This document shows, in pieces, positions 51,694 to 63,679 of a DNA stretch of 64,000 nucleotides. The stretch is from positions 685,001 to 749,000 of the forward strand of contig NZ_CP053187.1 in assembly GCF_013046825.1 (NCBI RefSeq). Direction: 5' to 3'. Source of the DNA: Turicibacter sanguinis. Lineage in GTDB: Bacteria > Bacillota_I > Bacilli_A > MOL361 > Turicibacteraceae. The notes under the pieces were generated by a model. That model worked only from the letters and a program-made list of their open reading frames with translations. It was not told where the DNA came from and ran no database searches. The stretch's first letter is position 1; each line of letters begins with the position of its first letter. The position numbers were made by a program, and so were the translations under genes.

Positions 51694-51815
51694 TATCGTT
51701 TCTCCCCCACTTTCCTAACAGTTAGTACCTTACTTTAAAGTGCATTCTTGTTCAAGTATAAAACATGGATTATATTAGTAGCAACACAAAGATAACTAAG
51801 TGAGGAGTGCTAAGA

Positions 51816-52154
51816 TTGAAAAAGTGTAAGATTGAAGTTTTAAAAACAACATTTCACGAAGATTTAGCAAAAGAATATGGATGCAAAGATCTGGGAAAAT
51901 GTCCAATGCATAAAGTTGGGGATATCTTTTATGGTGACTATGCTAAACCAGAAGGATTATGCGATGAGGCATGGAAAGCCATGTATCAATACGTCTTTGC
52001 CTTATCCCATGAAAGTGAAACCTTCTACTATGGAGATTGGATTGATAAAAAAGGAGTCGCAATCTGTTCGTGCAACGATGGGATTCGTCCTGTTATTTTC
52101 AAAATTATACGTACCGATGAAGAATCACAAATCAACTATACACCGATCAAATAA
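51816..52154 (+). CDS. TIGR04076-family small protein
   Basis: About 112 residues. CKIEVLKTTFHEDLAKEYG, FYGDYAKPEGLCDEAWKAMYQYVFALSH and FYYGDWIDKKGVAICSCNDGIRPVIFK match the Cys-containing TIGR04076 family, whose function is not established. TTG 51816 is chosen because GAGGAG lies 7 bp ahead. It is next to the divergent HxlR gene, probably its target. Confidence 0.8.
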   Translation: MKKCKIEVLKTTFHEDLAKEYGCKDLGKCPMHKVGDIFYGDYAKPEGLCDEAWKAMYQYVFALSHESETFYYGDWIDKKGVAICSCNDGIRPVIFKIIRTDEESQINYTPIK

Positions 52155-52186
52155 AAAAGTCATCTCGCATAGAGATGACCCTTTTA
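52153..52186. terminator. bidirectional terminator
   Basis: GTCATCTC-GCATA-GAGATGAC between convergent genes, with A- and T-tracts on the two flanks. Confidence 0.8.
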
Positions 52187-53332
52187 AGGTTCTTCATATA
52201 TCGTTGGACCCATACTATTATAGTCACTATAATTAACTAAAACTTCGCCTGTTAATTTATCCACAATTAATAATTCAACATACATTTCAACCGGAACAGT
52301 TGATTCATTTTGTCCCCCTATATTTTCTGTCCTTTGATTTAATGGCATAAATTCAGAAGCTAAATAAAGGATTCCCTCATCTTTTAGAGACCATTGCAAC
52401 GAAACAATCTCATCATTAATGTTCAATCTCACCTCATAATCATCAGGATTTAAATGCCCAAAATCAATTTTCATCGCCGCTACCCAAGGTATTCCGTCCA
52501 TTTCTTCAAATAAATATTTATACGATGCAATCTTCAGCCCATTTACCTCGTCATGACCTGATAACGTACCTGTTGGATTAACAGCAAAATCTACACCTAA
52601 CTCTTCACTATATCGTCCAATCACATGTCCCGTGTTTATCATATTGCCCGCTTCATCTAAATAAATAACAACCTCATACTCATCAATGGGCTCTGATGAC
52701 CAAACACGTAATTGCATCTCTTTAAACCACAAATAATCCTCTAATTCTTTTTCACTCAATTCCCATGCATCCTGATTTGCCTCGACCCTGCACCAACCAC
52801 CAGATTCAATCGTTATCTCATATGGATAAACCTTCACATTTTCTATGATTTCACGTATCTCACTTTCAAAATTAGAAAACTTTCGATCTATCATTTGCAC
52901 AGACCTAGTATGCTCATCATAGTTATCCACATATAAATAACTGATGACTTCATTGCCTTTCATCATCTTCAAAAATAGGTATCCTTCAATTTCAATCGGC
53001 TCTAATTTAAATTTTGAAGTTAGATCAAAATACTTTTGAAATCCTTCATAGTAAGACGTCTCATCATTAATCAATATTTTATTTGGATTTTCCATCAAAG
53101 CATAAAATTTAAAATGAACTTTATCCCCAAAAATATTTAGCGTATATTCATTTGCATTAATTTGCGTAATTCCAAAAGAGCTTGATGAAGTTGAAAACAG
53201 TGGCATCATAAAAATTAATAAAACAGCGGCTACTAAAATCATCGGTTTAAAATTTTTACGTTTTTTATTCTCATAATTCTGAATCCGATTCATAATGATT
53301 TTCTTTTGTTCTTCTATGAGTTTATCTTTCAT
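52184..53332 (-). CDS. single-pass membrane protein, probable partner of the ECF sigma factor
   Basis: 382 residues. Residues 1-30 are basic and cytoplasmic, one membrane segment at about 31-47 (MILVAAVLLIFMMPLF), and the rest is external and rich in Glu/Asp/Tyr. No zinc anti-sigma motif in the short cytosolic part. It overlaps the sigma gene by 11 bp, as anti-sigma genes commonly do. The external domain may sense an envelope signal. Not recognised beyond this. Confidence 0.7.
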   Translation of the reverse strand: MKDKLIEEQKKIIMNRIQNYENKKRKNFKPMILVAAVLLIFMMPLFSTSSSSFGITQINANEYTLNIFGDKVHFKFYALMENPNKILINDETSYYEGFQKYFDLTSKFKLEPIEIEGYLFLKMMKGNEVISYLYVDNYDEHTRSVQMIDRKFSNFESEIREIIENVKVYPYEITIESGGWCRVEANQDAWELSEKELEDYLWFKEMQLRVWSSEPIDEYEVVIYLDEAGNMINTGHVIGRYSEELGVDFAVNPTGTLSGHDEVNGLKIASYKYLFEEMDGIPWVAAMKIDFGHLNPDDYEVRLNINDEIVSLQWSLKDEGILYLASEFMPLNQRTENIGGQNESTVPVEMYVELLIVDKLTGEVLVNYSDYNSMGPTIYEEP

Positions 53333-53876
53333 TAAAATCCCCTCCTAATTCTTGTTTTAACTTTTCTAAACTTCTATTAATAATCGTATAAATCGTTTTA
53401 GTTGGCATTTTTTCAAGAATAGAAATTTCCCCAACTGATAAATCAGCATAAAAGTAATATCTCATAATGCGTTCATGCTTGGGTTTTAAACAACGACGCA
53501 TCAGTTCGTTCACTGTCTGCGTCTTTTCTTGCTGAATTAATGTTGTTAACACATCGTTTGAGTTATCAGCTATAGTCTTGATCGCTTCATCGAAAGAATC
53601 AGCTTGATATTTATAGGCTCGACTTCGTAGATAATCAATGCAACGATAATTCGCAATTTTGTATAGCCATGTTCTAAAACTCGCCTTTTTCTTATCATAA
53701 CGTTTCAAAGAGCGATAAGTCTCAAAAAAGATATCCTGACAAAGCTCCTTCGTTACTTCCACATCCCCAATCTGTTTCAAAACATACTGATAAATATCTG
53801 TATAATAAACATCAATGATTTTCTCATAAGCATTATGATTGTTTAGCACTTCCTCAATGACTTGCTCAATCTCCAC
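53322..53876 (-). CDS. ECF-type RNA polymerase sigma factor
   Basis: 184 residues. Region 2 (DIYQYVLKQIGDVEVTKELCQDIFFETYRSLKRYD, FRTWLYKIANYRCIDYLRSR) and region 4 (RIMRYYFYADLSVGEISILEKMPTKTIYTIINRSLEKLKQEL) are clear. GTG 53876 follows GGGAGG. With the downstream membrane protein and upstream lipoprotein it forms a probable envelope-stress regulatory group placed between pyrD and pyrF. Confidence 0.92.
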   Translation of the reverse strand: MEIEQVIEEVLNNHNAYEKIIDVYYTDIYQYVLKQIGDVEVTKELCQDIFFETYRSLKRYDKKKASFRTWLYKIANYRCIDYLRSRAYKYQADSFDEAIKTIADNSNDVLTTLIQQEKTQTVNELMRRCLKPKHERIMRYYFYADLSVGEISILEKMPTKTIYTIINRSLEKLKQELGGDFNER

Positions 53877-54000
53877 CTAAAAATACCTCCCTTAACACGT
53901 GTCACCCATATATCCGAAACAACTAATCCACATTCTTCATTTTTAAATAAATTTTAACATAAAAAAGATGAAGACCAGACTTAGCTTAGACTAGATTAAA

Positions 54001-54028
54001 AATAAAAAGACTTCATTCGAAGTCTTCA
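54001..54028 (-). terminator. terminator of the lipoprotein gene
   Basis: AAGACTTC-ATTC-GAAGTCTT with T5 on the minus strand. Confidence 0.75.
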
Positions 54029-54045
54029 ATTTAATAAGTTATTTC

Positions 54046-54696
54046 CTAATCCGTTAATATCGTATAACTATTATTCCCTCTACTAGATGTATTGATTAAG
54101 CGAAACGTCTGTGAGTAAGGTTCATAATCATCAAGCGGCTCCTGATTAACCATGAGTAATTCCACTCGAAACTCTTCATCAAATAATCGATTACTTGAAC
54201 TAAACAAAAAATAATTTTGTCCATAAAAATTCATTTCGAATGCTTCTCTATACTCTAGATTTATATAAAGTGGACTTGTTGTACTCAACGTATAAATTCC
54301 TTTTTCCTCATCTGGCAGTGTTCCAACTTGAATCTTAATTATTTTGTATGGTACAAACTCCGAATCTTCTTCTAATTCCTTTTCCTCTACCGTTAATACA
54401 TAAGAATACGTCCTGGTATTTTCGTTATAATACTCCTCAATACGTAAATCAATGTTATTTACTCCCGTATAAATACCACAATCACTTTCATAAGGAGTAT
54501 ATCTCACCTCATAAGGTTCTAAATTTTGTAAATTAAGAGTTTCCAACTTTAACTCAGGTATAAATTCGGCTAATACCTCTAACTGATTTTCATTATCCAC
54601 AGTTTCTTCAATAACTTCTTGTTCAACTGGTTGCTGACTACATCCCATCATCATAAAACATATGATTAATAATAAACTCAACCTATATTTACGCAT
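54046..54696 (-). CDS. acidic lipoprotein of unknown function
   Basis: 216 residues. Lipobox MMGC after a hydrophobic signal (RLSLLLIICF). The mature part is very acidic (Glu/Asp-rich linker) with beta-rich, Tyr-rich content resembling the external domain of the membrane protein at 52184-53332 (SYVLTVEE, PYEVRYTPYESDCG). ATG 54696 follows GGGGGAGGGG. Probably functions with the ECF sigma group. Family not recognised. Confidence 0.75.
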   Translation of the reverse strand: MRKYRLSLLLIICFMMMGCSQQPVEQEVIEETVDNENQLEVLAEFIPELKLETLNLQNLEPYEVRYTPYESDCGIYTGVNNIDLRIEEYYNENTRTYSYVLTVEEKELEEDSEFVPYKIIKIQVGTLPDEEKGIYTLSTTSPLYINLEYREAFEMNFYGQNYFLFSSSNRLFDEEFRVELLMVNQEPLDDYEPYSQTFRLINTSSRGNNSYTILTD

Positions 54697-54772
54697 AGTA
54701 ATCCCCTCCCCCACATTTAACTTTATTATACACTGCACCGATTCTCTTAATTTAAATTCGGCATCTTATAAC

Positions 54773-54817
54773 AAAAAAGGAATAGTTCGTTTCCCACTAA
54801 ACGAGCTATTCCTTTTA
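54773..54817 (-). terminator. pyrD terminator
   Basis: AAAAAGGAATAGTTCGTTT and AAACGAGCTATTCCTTTT pair with one mismatch; T6 on the minus strand. Confidence 0.8.
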
Positions 54818-54873
54818 TCTATATTTAATTAACCCTAGCAAACTAAAAAGACGTATTGCAAATTAGTAGGATC

Positions 54874-56555
<1,682 letters not shown>

Positions 56556-56579
56556 GGTTTAGTTTCTCTCCTTATATAT

Positions 56580-56623
56580 AAGAAGCGTTAAGTTTTTCAC
56601 AGCGTAAAAACTTTTAACGCTTC
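56580..56623 (-). promoter_or_regulatory. hairpin in the pyrK leader
   Basis: On the minus strand GAAGCGTTAAAAGTTTTT pairs with AAAAACTTAACGCTTC. No T-run follows; it ends 24 bp before the pyrK ATG. It may stabilise the processed pyrKD message or limit read-through. Role inferred only. Confidence 0.45.
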
Positions 56624-56732
56624 TATAGAATGTCTTAATATCCGTCTCAAATACGTGCATCCAAGACTGACTGAAATATGAAAGATTTATCGTTTTCTAT
56701 ATATAACAGATTTATTGAAATCTTGCTTATTG

Positions 56733-56758
56733 AAACCGACATCTTGTGATGTCGGTTT
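56733..56758. terminator. hairpin downstream of the carB repeat array
   Basis: AAACCGACATC (56733-56743) and GATGTCGGTTT (56748-56758) are perfect complements around TTGT; TTTT follows on the plus strand, and on the minus strand the stem ends in GGTTTCAA. It may terminate part of the carAB message. Confidence 0.5.
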
Positions 56759-56788
56759 TATAAACAATGAAGTTTATCTAAAGTTCAA

Positions 56789-57057
56789 TTAGAGCTATTT
56801 AGCCCGACTCCTATTTCTCTTTCATGGGGACAAATGGCGCTGGACAACATAGTCTAAATCTCTCTGATGCTCGATTAGAGCTATTTAGCCCGACTCCCAT
56901 TTTTCTTTCATGGGGACAAATGGTGCTGGACAACATAGTCTAAATCTCCCTGACGTTCGATTAGAGCTATTTAGCCCGACTCCTATTTCTCTTTCATGGG
57001 GACAAATGGTGCTGGACAACATAGTCTAAATCTCCCTGACGTTCGATTAGAGCTATT
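56789..57057. repeat. 86-bp tandem repeat array ending in the carB stop
   Basis: Three full copies plus a partial fourth, period exactly 86 bp (AGAGCTATTTAG starting 56791, 56877, 56963 and 57049). The unit contains CCCGACTCC and CATGGGGACAAATGG segments. The fourth copy is cut off by carB: its GCTATTTAG is the carB stop and last codon (minus strand). The sequence is unrelated to the 117-bp repeat. Confidence 0.92.
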
Positions 57058-60000
57058 TAGATGCATCAATGGCGAAGCTCATTGATTCTAATACTTTGTA
57101 TACGGCTTTAGCAGTATCAAGTGATGTTAAACATGGAATGTTGTTTTCTACCGCTTCACGACGAATTAAGAATCCATCTGTAATTTTATCTTTTTTACTT
57201 GTTGAGAATGTATTGATAACGAATTGAACTTTTTGCCCACGAATCACATCTAAAACAGTGCGTCCCTCTTCTCCAATCTTACCGATTGGTGTCGCATAGA
57301 TTCCGTGTTCATGTAACATTTTACAAGTTCCTGCTGTGGAGATTAATTCGTATCCGATTTCTGTAAAATTACGAGCTAATTCAACGGCTTCTTCTTTATC
57401 TCTGTTACCGATTGTGAATAGAATACGTCCATGCATTGGCATTTTCATTCCCGCTGCAACTAATGCTTTGTATAAAGCTTTCTCTAATGTTTTATCTTTT
57501 CCGATTGCTTCTCCTGTTGACTTCATCTCTGGGCCTAAAGAGATATCTACTTTACGTAATTTCGAGAATGAGAACACTGGAGCTTTTACATAAACACCTT
57601 CAGAATGTGGATGATATCCTGTCTCATACCCTTGTTCTACTAATGATTTTCCAAGGATTGCTTTTGTCGCAATATTTGCCATTGGTACATTTGTAATTTT
57701 ACTTAAAAATGGCACCGTACGAGAAGAACGTGGGTTTACTTCAAGAACATAAACTTCTTCTTCTTTTGTCACAACGAACTGGATATTTAACAATCCAACA
57801 ATTTTTAATCCGCGTGCAATACGCGTTGTATAATCGACTAATAATTCCATAACTTTATCTGATAATGTTTGTGGTGGATAAACTGCCATCGAGTCTCCTG
57901 AGTGAACCCCTGCACGTTCAATGTGTTCCATAATACCTGGAATATACACATTCTCACCATCTGAAATAGCATCAACTTCTACCTCTTTCCCAGTTAAATA
58001 ACGATCGATTAAGATTGGATTTTCTCCATTCTCTTTTAAAGCTTCTTTCATGTAACGCTCGATTTCTGCATCGTTATCAATAATTTCCATCGCACGTCCA
58101 CCGAGTACATATGAAGGACGTAATAAAACTGGATACCCGATTCGGTTTGCAATTTCTAAAGCACCTTCAACTGATTGACAAGTTGAACCTAATGGTTGTG
58201 GCACTTCTAATTCGCGTAATAATTTTTCAAATTGATCGCGATCTTCTGCACGATCGATATTTTCTAAAGATGTTCCTAAAATTTTAATGCCACGCTCTTG
58301 TAATTTAGAAGCTAAGTTAATCGCTGTTTGCCCACCGAACTGAACGATAACTCCCTCTGGTTGTTCTAAATCAATCACATGCATGACATCTTCGATTGTT
58401 AAGGGTTCAAAGTATAATTTATCTGAAATTGAGAAGTCCGTAGATACTGTCTCCGGATTGTTATTAATAATAATCGCTTCGTAACCTGCTTGTTGAATAG
58501 CCATAACACAGTGAACAGTTGCGTAATCGAACTCTACCCCTTGTCCGATACGAATTGGTCCTGATCCTAACACGACAACACTTGGTTTATCTGTGCGCTT
58601 AGACTCATTGAATGTTTCATAAGTTCCATAGTAGTAAGGTGTTTTTGATTCAAATTCCGCACTACATGTATCAACCATTTTATAAACTGGCATTATTGAT
58701 TTTTCTTTACGGAAGTTATAAACTTCAAGCTCTGTACTTCCCCAGTACTTTGCAATCGTAATATCAGCAAATCCCATACGTTTAGCTTGTCCTAAGATAT
58801 CTAAATTCCATGGATTTTCTTTAATCACTGATTCAAAATCAATAATCCCTTTTAATTTTGTTAAGAAGAATAAATCTATTTTCGTCACTTCATGAATCTC
58901 ATTAATCGAAGCCCCACGGCGAATTAATTCACTGATGACAAATAATCGCTCATCATCCGCTTCCTTCGTACGTTTCCATAAAATTTCGTCAGATTCTTCT
59001 TTTAAAGATTTCAATTCGACATGATACACTTTTGTCTCCAGTGAACGAACTGCCTTTAATAATGCCTCTTCAAAGTTACGACCAATCGCCATAACCTCTC
59101 CAGTCGCTTTCATCTGAGTTCCTAAACGACGATTCGCTGAGTTAAATTTATCGAATGGCCAACGTGGAATTTTTGCAACCACATAGTCAAGTGCAGGCTC
59201 AAAGCAAGCATAAGAAACACCAGTTACTGGATTGATAATTTCATCTAGTGTTAATCCCACTGCAATTTTGGCTGCAATCTTAGCGATTGGATATCCTGTT
59301 GCCTTTGACGCTAGTGCTGAGGAACGAGAAACACGTGGATTTACCTCAATAACATAATAATTGAAGCTATGAGGATCTAAAGCTAACTGAACATTACATC
59401 CTCCTTCAATTCCTAAGGCGCGAATAATCGTTAATGACACTTCGCGTAACATGTGATATTCGCGATCTGCTAATGTTTGAGAAGGCGCCACGACAATTGA
59501 ATCTCCCGTATGGATTCCAACTGGATCAAAATTTTCCATATTACAAACCACAATTGCATTATCATTTGCATCACGCATAACTTCATATTCAATCTCTTTA
59601 TATCCTGCAATTGATTTTTCAATTAAACATTGCGTTACTGGAGATAAATTTAATCCATTTTCAACTGTAACACGTAGTGCAGCTTCATCGGCAACGATTC
59701 CCCCACCTGTTCCTCCAAGTGTAAAAGCAGGACGAACAATAATTGGATATCCGATTGTATTAGCAAAAGCTACGGCTTCTTCGACTGTATTAACAATTTC
59801 TGATTCTGGAATCGGCTGTTTTAATTCAAACATTAACTCACGAAATAAATCGCGGTCTTCTGCTTTTTTAATCGCTGATAAATCTGTTCCTAAAATTTCA
59901 ACGTTACATTCTCTTAAAATTCCATCTTCAGCTAATTCAACAACTAAATTTAACCCTGTTTGTCCTCCAAGCGATGGAAGCACTGCATCTGGGCGTTCTT

Positions 60001-60238
60001 TACGAATAATTTTACTTAGGAATTCTTTTGTTAAAGGCTCCATATAAACTTTATCGGCAACTTCTGTATCCGTCATAATTGTCGCAGGATTTGAGTTAAC
60101 TAAAATCACTTCATATCCTTCTTCTTTTAAAGATTGGCAAGCTTGTGTCCCCGCATAGTCAAACTCAGCTGCTTGTCCGATAATAATTGGCCCTGACCCA
60201 ATAACTAAAATGCGATTAATATCCGTACGTTTTGGCAT
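57053..60238 (-). CDS. carB: carbamoyl-phosphate synthase large subunit
   Basis: 1061 residues. Two ATP-grasp halves (FGGTGGG-type ATP sites: [20 protein letters not shown]) and a C-terminal allosteric domain. It makes carbamoyl phosphate from glutamine-derived ammonia and bicarbonate for pyrimidines and arginine. GGAGG precedes the ATG. Its stop codon is shared with the 86-bp repeat. Downstream of carA in uraA-pyrB-pyrC-carA-carB-pyrK-pyrD. Confidence 0.97.
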   Translation of the reverse strand: MPKRTDINRILVIGSGPIIIGQAAEFDYAGTQACQSLKEEGYEVILVNSNPATIMTDTEVADKVYMEPLTKEFLSKIIRKERPDAVLPSLGGQTGLNLVVELAEDGILRECNVEILGTDLSAIKKAEDRDLFRELMFELKQPIPESEIVNTVEEAVAFANTIGYPIIVRPAFTLGGTGGGIVADEAALRVTVENGLNLSPVTQCLIEKSIAGYKEIEYEVMRDANDNAIVVCNMENFDPVGIHTGDSIVVAPSQTLADREYHMLREVSLTIIRALGIEGGCNVQLALDPHSFNYYVIEVNPRVSRSSALASKATGYPIAKIAAKIAVGLTLDEIINPVTGVSYACFEPALDYVVAKIPRWPFDKFNSANRRLGTQMKATGEVMAIGRNFEEALLKAVRSLETKVYHVELKSLKEESDEILWKRTKEADDERLFVISELIRRGASINEIHEVTKIDLFFLTKLKGIIDFESVIKENPWNLDILGQAKRMGFADITIAKYWGSTELEVYNFRKEKSIMPVYKMVDTCSAEFESKTPYYYGTYETFNESKRTDKPSVVVLGSGPIRIGQGVEFDYATVHCVMAIQQAGYEAIIINNNPETVSTDFSISDKLYFEPLTIEDVMHVIDLEQPEGVIVQFGGQTAINLASKLQERGIKILGTSLENIDRAEDRDQFEKLLRELEVPQPLGSTCQSVEGALEIANRIGYPVLLRPSYVLGGRAMEIIDNDAEIERYMKEALKENGENPILIDRYLTGKEVEVDAISDGENVYIPGIMEHIERAGVHSGDSMAVYPPQTLSDKVMELLVDYTTRIARGLKIVGLLNIQFVVTKEEEVYVLEVNPRSSRTVPFLSKITNVPMANIATKAILGKSLVEQGYETGYHPHSEGVYVKAPVFSFSKLRKVDISLGPEMKSTGEAIGKDKTLEKALYKALVAAGMKMPMHGRILFTIGNRDKEEAVELARNFTEIGYELISTAGTCKMLHEHGIYATPIGKIGEEGRTVLDVIRGQKVQFVINTFSTSKKDKITDGFLIRREAVENNIPCLTSLDTAKAVYKVLESMSFAIDASK

Positions 60239-60290
60239 AGTGTATTCCTCCTAATAAATTATTCTTCTCATCCTTAATCCAAAAAAGGGA

Positions 60291-61355
60291 TTATTTTAAA
60301 TTTGAAATGAATCGATCAAATAAGTAACTTGCATCATCTGGTCCTGGAGATGCTTCAGGATGGTATTGTACTGTGAATGCTTTATATGTTTTATGTGATA
60401 ATCCTTCAACAGTATTATCATTTAAAGCAACATGAGTTACCTCTAAATCTGTCCCTTCAACTGAATCACGGTCTACCTCATATCCGTGGTTTTGTGATGT
60501 GATATGCACTTTATTTGTCAGTAAATCTTTTACTGGGTGATTACATCCACGGTGTCCAAACTTCATTTTCTTCGTATCTGCTCCATTTGCTAAGGCAAAT
60601 AATTGATGACCTAAGCAGATTCCGAATAATGGGTATTTCGTTTGAATTTTGCGAATCATTGGTAAGGCCTCAACGACATCTTTTGGGTCTCCAGGACCAT
60701 TACTTAATACGACTCCATCTGGATTTAACAATTCAATTGCTTCAGCTGTTGTATCGAATGGAACCACAACCACTTCGCATCCTCTAGCTGTTAATTCACG
60801 CACAATTCCTTTTTTTACTCCGAAGTCTACTAAGACAACTCGGTGCCCTGATCCTGGTGCTGTATAAACCATTTTGGTTGAAACATGCTCAACATGACGA
60901 TTTAAAACAGGTGTTGCTTTTAACTTGGCCAAAATTTCTTCATCACTTAAGTTAATGTCAGCAATCATTCCGCGAATAGCCCCATGCTCTCGGATTTTGA
61001 TAGTTAATGCTCGCGTATCAACATTGCAAAGTCCTGGAACTTTCTTTGCTTCTAAAAATTGACTTAATGTTTTTGTTTTACGCCAGTTAGACGGCACTTC
61101 ACAATATTCTTTTACAATAATTGCAGATGCTGATGGTGAGAATGATTCGAAGTCATGATCATTAATTCCGTAGTTTCCAATAAGAGGATATGTCATCGTA
61201 ACCATCTGACCAAAATATGATGGATCAGATAAAATTTCTTGATATCCTGTCATTCCAGTATTGAATACGACTTCTCCAATCACTGAATCTGTGCATCCAA
61301 ATGCCGTTCCTAAAAATACTGTTCCATCTTCTAATACAAGCTTACGATTATACAT
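60291..61355 (-). CDS. carA: carbamoyl-phosphate synthase small subunit
   Basis: 354 residues. Glutamine amidotransferase: nucleophile Cys in FGICLGHQLFALA, His/Glu in VQYHPEASPGP. N-terminal part LEDGTVFLGTAFG, TGMTGYQEILSDPSY. 52 bp ahead of carB. Confidence 0.97.
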   Translation of the reverse strand: MYNRKLVLEDGTVFLGTAFGCTDSVIGEVVFNTGMTGYQEILSDPSYFGQMVTMTYPLIGNYGINDHDFESFSPSASAIIVKEYCEVPSNWRKTKTLSQFLEAKKVPGLCNVDTRALTIKIREHGAIRGMIADINLSDEEILAKLKATPVLNRHVEHVSTKMVYTAPGSGHRVVLVDFGVKKGIVRELTARGCEVVVVPFDTTAEAIELLNPDGVVLSNGPGDPKDVVEALPMIRKIQTKYPLFGICLGHQLFALANGADTKKMKFGHRGCNHPVKDLLTNKVHITSQNHGYEVDRDSVEGTDLEVTHVALNDNTVEGLSHKTYKAFTVQYHPEASPGPDDASYLFDRFISNLK

Positions 61356-61369
61356 TTTTAACCCTCCTG

Positions 61370-62650
61370 TTAGTTCATCTCAGACTCAATATAAACAATT
61401 TTTCCTTCTACTAAAGTCATGACTGGCCATCCCATTGTTTTATAACCAGTAAATGGTGTATTTTTTCCTTTTGATTTAAATGTTTTCGGATCAATCTCCC
61501 TCTCTTTATCTAAATCAATGACTGTAATATCTGCACTTACACCTATATTCAACGTTCCATATGGTAAGTCAAAGATTTGAGCCGGTTTAGTACTCATACA
61601 GTCAAGTAATTGTTTTAAACTCATTTTATTCGTCTTAACGAAGTGAGTGTAAAGTAGCGGGAATGCTGTTTCAAGTCCAACAATTCCAAACGGCGCTGTT
61701 TCAAGCCCCCACGCTTTTTCATCTTCATGGTGTGGTGCGTGGTCTGTTGCAATGACATCAATCGTTCCATCGAGAAGTCCTGCAATACATGCCGCACGAT
61801 CTTCATCACTGCGTAGTGGCGGATTCATTTTAAAGTTTGGATCATCGTTTTGAATATCCATATCACATAAAATTAAGTGATGTGGTGAAACTTCAGCTGT
61901 TACATTAATACCTTGTGATTTTGCAAAACGAACTAACTCAACACTTTCCTTTGTACTGATATGACAGATATGATAATGAACTCCTGTCGCCTGTGCTAAC
62001 ATAATATCTCGTGCAATTTGTGCTGATTCACTAACTGATAAAATTCCACGATGTCCATTTGCCTTAGCATATTCTCCCTCGTGTAAATAACCGCCAAATA
62101 ATAAACTATCATCCTCACAGTGAGCAACGATTGGTTTATTAACTGCCTTCGCACGTTGCATAGCTTGATACATTACACCAGCTTCTTGAATTCCTCTCCC
62201 ATCATCTGAGAATCCTAAAATACTTGTATTTGATAATCCCTCAACGTCGACGATTTCCTCACCGCGCTCCCCAATCGTAATCGCTCCGTAAGGTAAAACA
62301 CGTACCTTTGCACTTTGTTTAATTAAATTTTCAATATATGAAACATTTTCAAGTGTATCTGGGACTGGGATGGTATTAGCCATCGCTGCTATTGTGGTGT
62401 ATCCGCCACGGGCTGCCGCTTCCGTCCCTGTTTCAATTGTCTCTTTTCTTTCATATCCCGGTTCTCTTAGATGAACATGTACATCAATTAATCCAGGTGC
62501 AACTAATTTTCCTTTTAAGTCATATACGGTTGCTGATGTTTCCTCAATATGATCAGCTATTTTTTTTATCATCCCTTTGTTGATTAAAATTTCAACTGAT
62601 TCGAACTCACCGTGTTCATTAACACGTTTTCCATTTTTTAAAAGTATCAT
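61370..62650 (-). CDS. pyrC: dihydroorotase
   Basis: 426 residues. Metal site DVHVHLREPG, HCEDDSLL, HICHIST and ATDHAPHHEDEK; Lys carboxylation expected. ATG 62650 follows AGGAA. Between pyrB and carA, closing of carbamoylaspartate to dihydroorotate. Confidence 0.96.
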   Translation of the reverse strand: MILLKNGKRVNEHGEFESVEILINKGMIKKIADHIEETSATVYDLKGKLVAPGLIDVHVHLREPGYERKETIETGTEAAARGGYTTIAAMANTIPVPDTLENVSYIENLIKQSAKVRVLPYGAITIGERGEEIVDVEGLSNTSILGFSDDGRGIQEAGVMYQAMQRAKAVNKPIVAHCEDDSLLFGGYLHEGEYAKANGHRGILSVSESAQIARDIMLAQATGVHYHICHISTKESVELVRFAKSQGINVTAEVSPHHLILCDMDIQNDDPNFKMNPPLRSDEDRAACIAGLLDGTIDVIATDHAPHHEDEKAWGLETAPFGIVGLETAFPLLYTHFVKTNKMSLKQLLDCMSTKPAQIFDLPYGTLNIGVSADITVIDLDKEREIDPKTFKSKGKNTPFTGYKTMGWPVMTLVEGKIVYIESEMN

Positions 62651-62699
62651 CCCAATCACTTCCTACTCAAAATTTGTAATCATATTCGCTCGATGACTT

Positions 62700-63578
62700 T
62701 TATCCTAATAAATGAGTTAAAACTGACATACGAACATAAACTCCGTTTTCCATCTGTTTAAAGATTCGACTTCGTTCACATTCGACGACTTCATTTGCAA
62801 TCTCTACTCCACGGTTAAATGGTGCCGGATGCATAATAATCGCTCCATCTTTCATACGTTTTTCACGTTCTACTGTTAATCCATATTGCTGATGATACTC
62901 TTCTTTTGTTAAGCTCATCCCATTATCGTGACGTTCGTGTTGAACTCGAAGTAGCATGATAATATCCATTTCCTCAATCACTTCATCTAATGTTTCCCAA
63001 TGGTACCCAACCTCCTGGAATTGTTCCGGTGCTACCACATGAACTTCCATTCCTAATCGATTCATCACTTCAATATTTGTATGTGCAACGCGTGAGTGAG
63101 CAATATCTCCAACAATTGCAATCTTTAATCCTTCAAATTCCCCATACTCTTGAAGGATAGTGAGTAAATCAAGTAATGACTGCGTCGGATGATTACCACT
63201 TCCATCTCCACCATTGAATATTGGAATGTTGAGATTTGGAATCAGTTCATCAAAGTAGTTATTTTGTGGGTGACGGATAACAACTCCATCTACTCCGATG
63301 GCTTCAAATGTTTTAACTGTGTCATAAAGCGTTTCTCCTTTTTGAACGCTCGAAGTTTCTGCCGTAAAATCTAATGTGTGGAGCCCCACTTTATGTTCAG
63401 CCATCGCAAATGAATACTGAGTTCTTGTACTTGGTTCAAAGAATAAATTTGCTACTACTTTGCCTGTTAATTGTGGTACATTCCCACCTTCAGCATATTG
63501 ATTTGCTGTTTCTAAAATAGTCATAATTTCTTCAATCGTTAAATCAGATAATCGTGTTAAATGCTTCACTTGAGTCAT
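62700..63578 (-). CDS. pyrB: aspartate carbamoyltransferase catalytic subunit
   Basis: 292 residues. Carbamoyl phosphate site [12 protein letters not shown], aspartate loop region [12 protein letters not shown], and [15 protein letters not shown]. No regulatory PyrI gene next to it, the Bacillus pattern. ATG 63578 follows AAGGTGG. Confidence 0.96.
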   Translation of the reverse strand: MTQVKHLTRLSDLTIEEIMTILETANQYAEGGNVPQLTGKVVANLFFEPSTRTQYSFAMAEHKVGLHTLDFTAETSSVQKGETLYDTVKTFEAIGVDGVVIRHPQNNYFDELIPNLNIPIFNGGDGSGNHPTQSLLDLLTILQEYGEFEGLKIAIVGDIAHSRVAHTNIEVMNRLGMEVHVVAPEQFQEVGYHWETLDEVIEEMDIIMLLRVQHERHDNGMSLTKEEYHQQYGLTVEREKRMKDGAIIMHPAPFNRGVEIANEVVECERSRIFKQMENGVYVRMSVLTHLLG

Positions 63579-63641
63579 TCTTACCACCTTTTTCTACAAT
63601 ATTTTTCCTTATTTTCTATATTTTTCTTGAAATTTGGTTAT

Positions 63642-63670
63642 AAAAAAATCAGCACAAAAGCTGACTCTTT
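63642..63670 (-). terminator. terminator between uraA and pyrB
   Basis: On the minus strand AGTCAGC-TTTTGT-GCTGATT then T6. Its position right after uraA recalls the PyrR-controlled terminators between pyrP and pyrB in Bacillus, but no PyrR loop is visible in the short gap. Confidence 0.7.
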
Positions 63671-63679
63671 TATAAAAGA

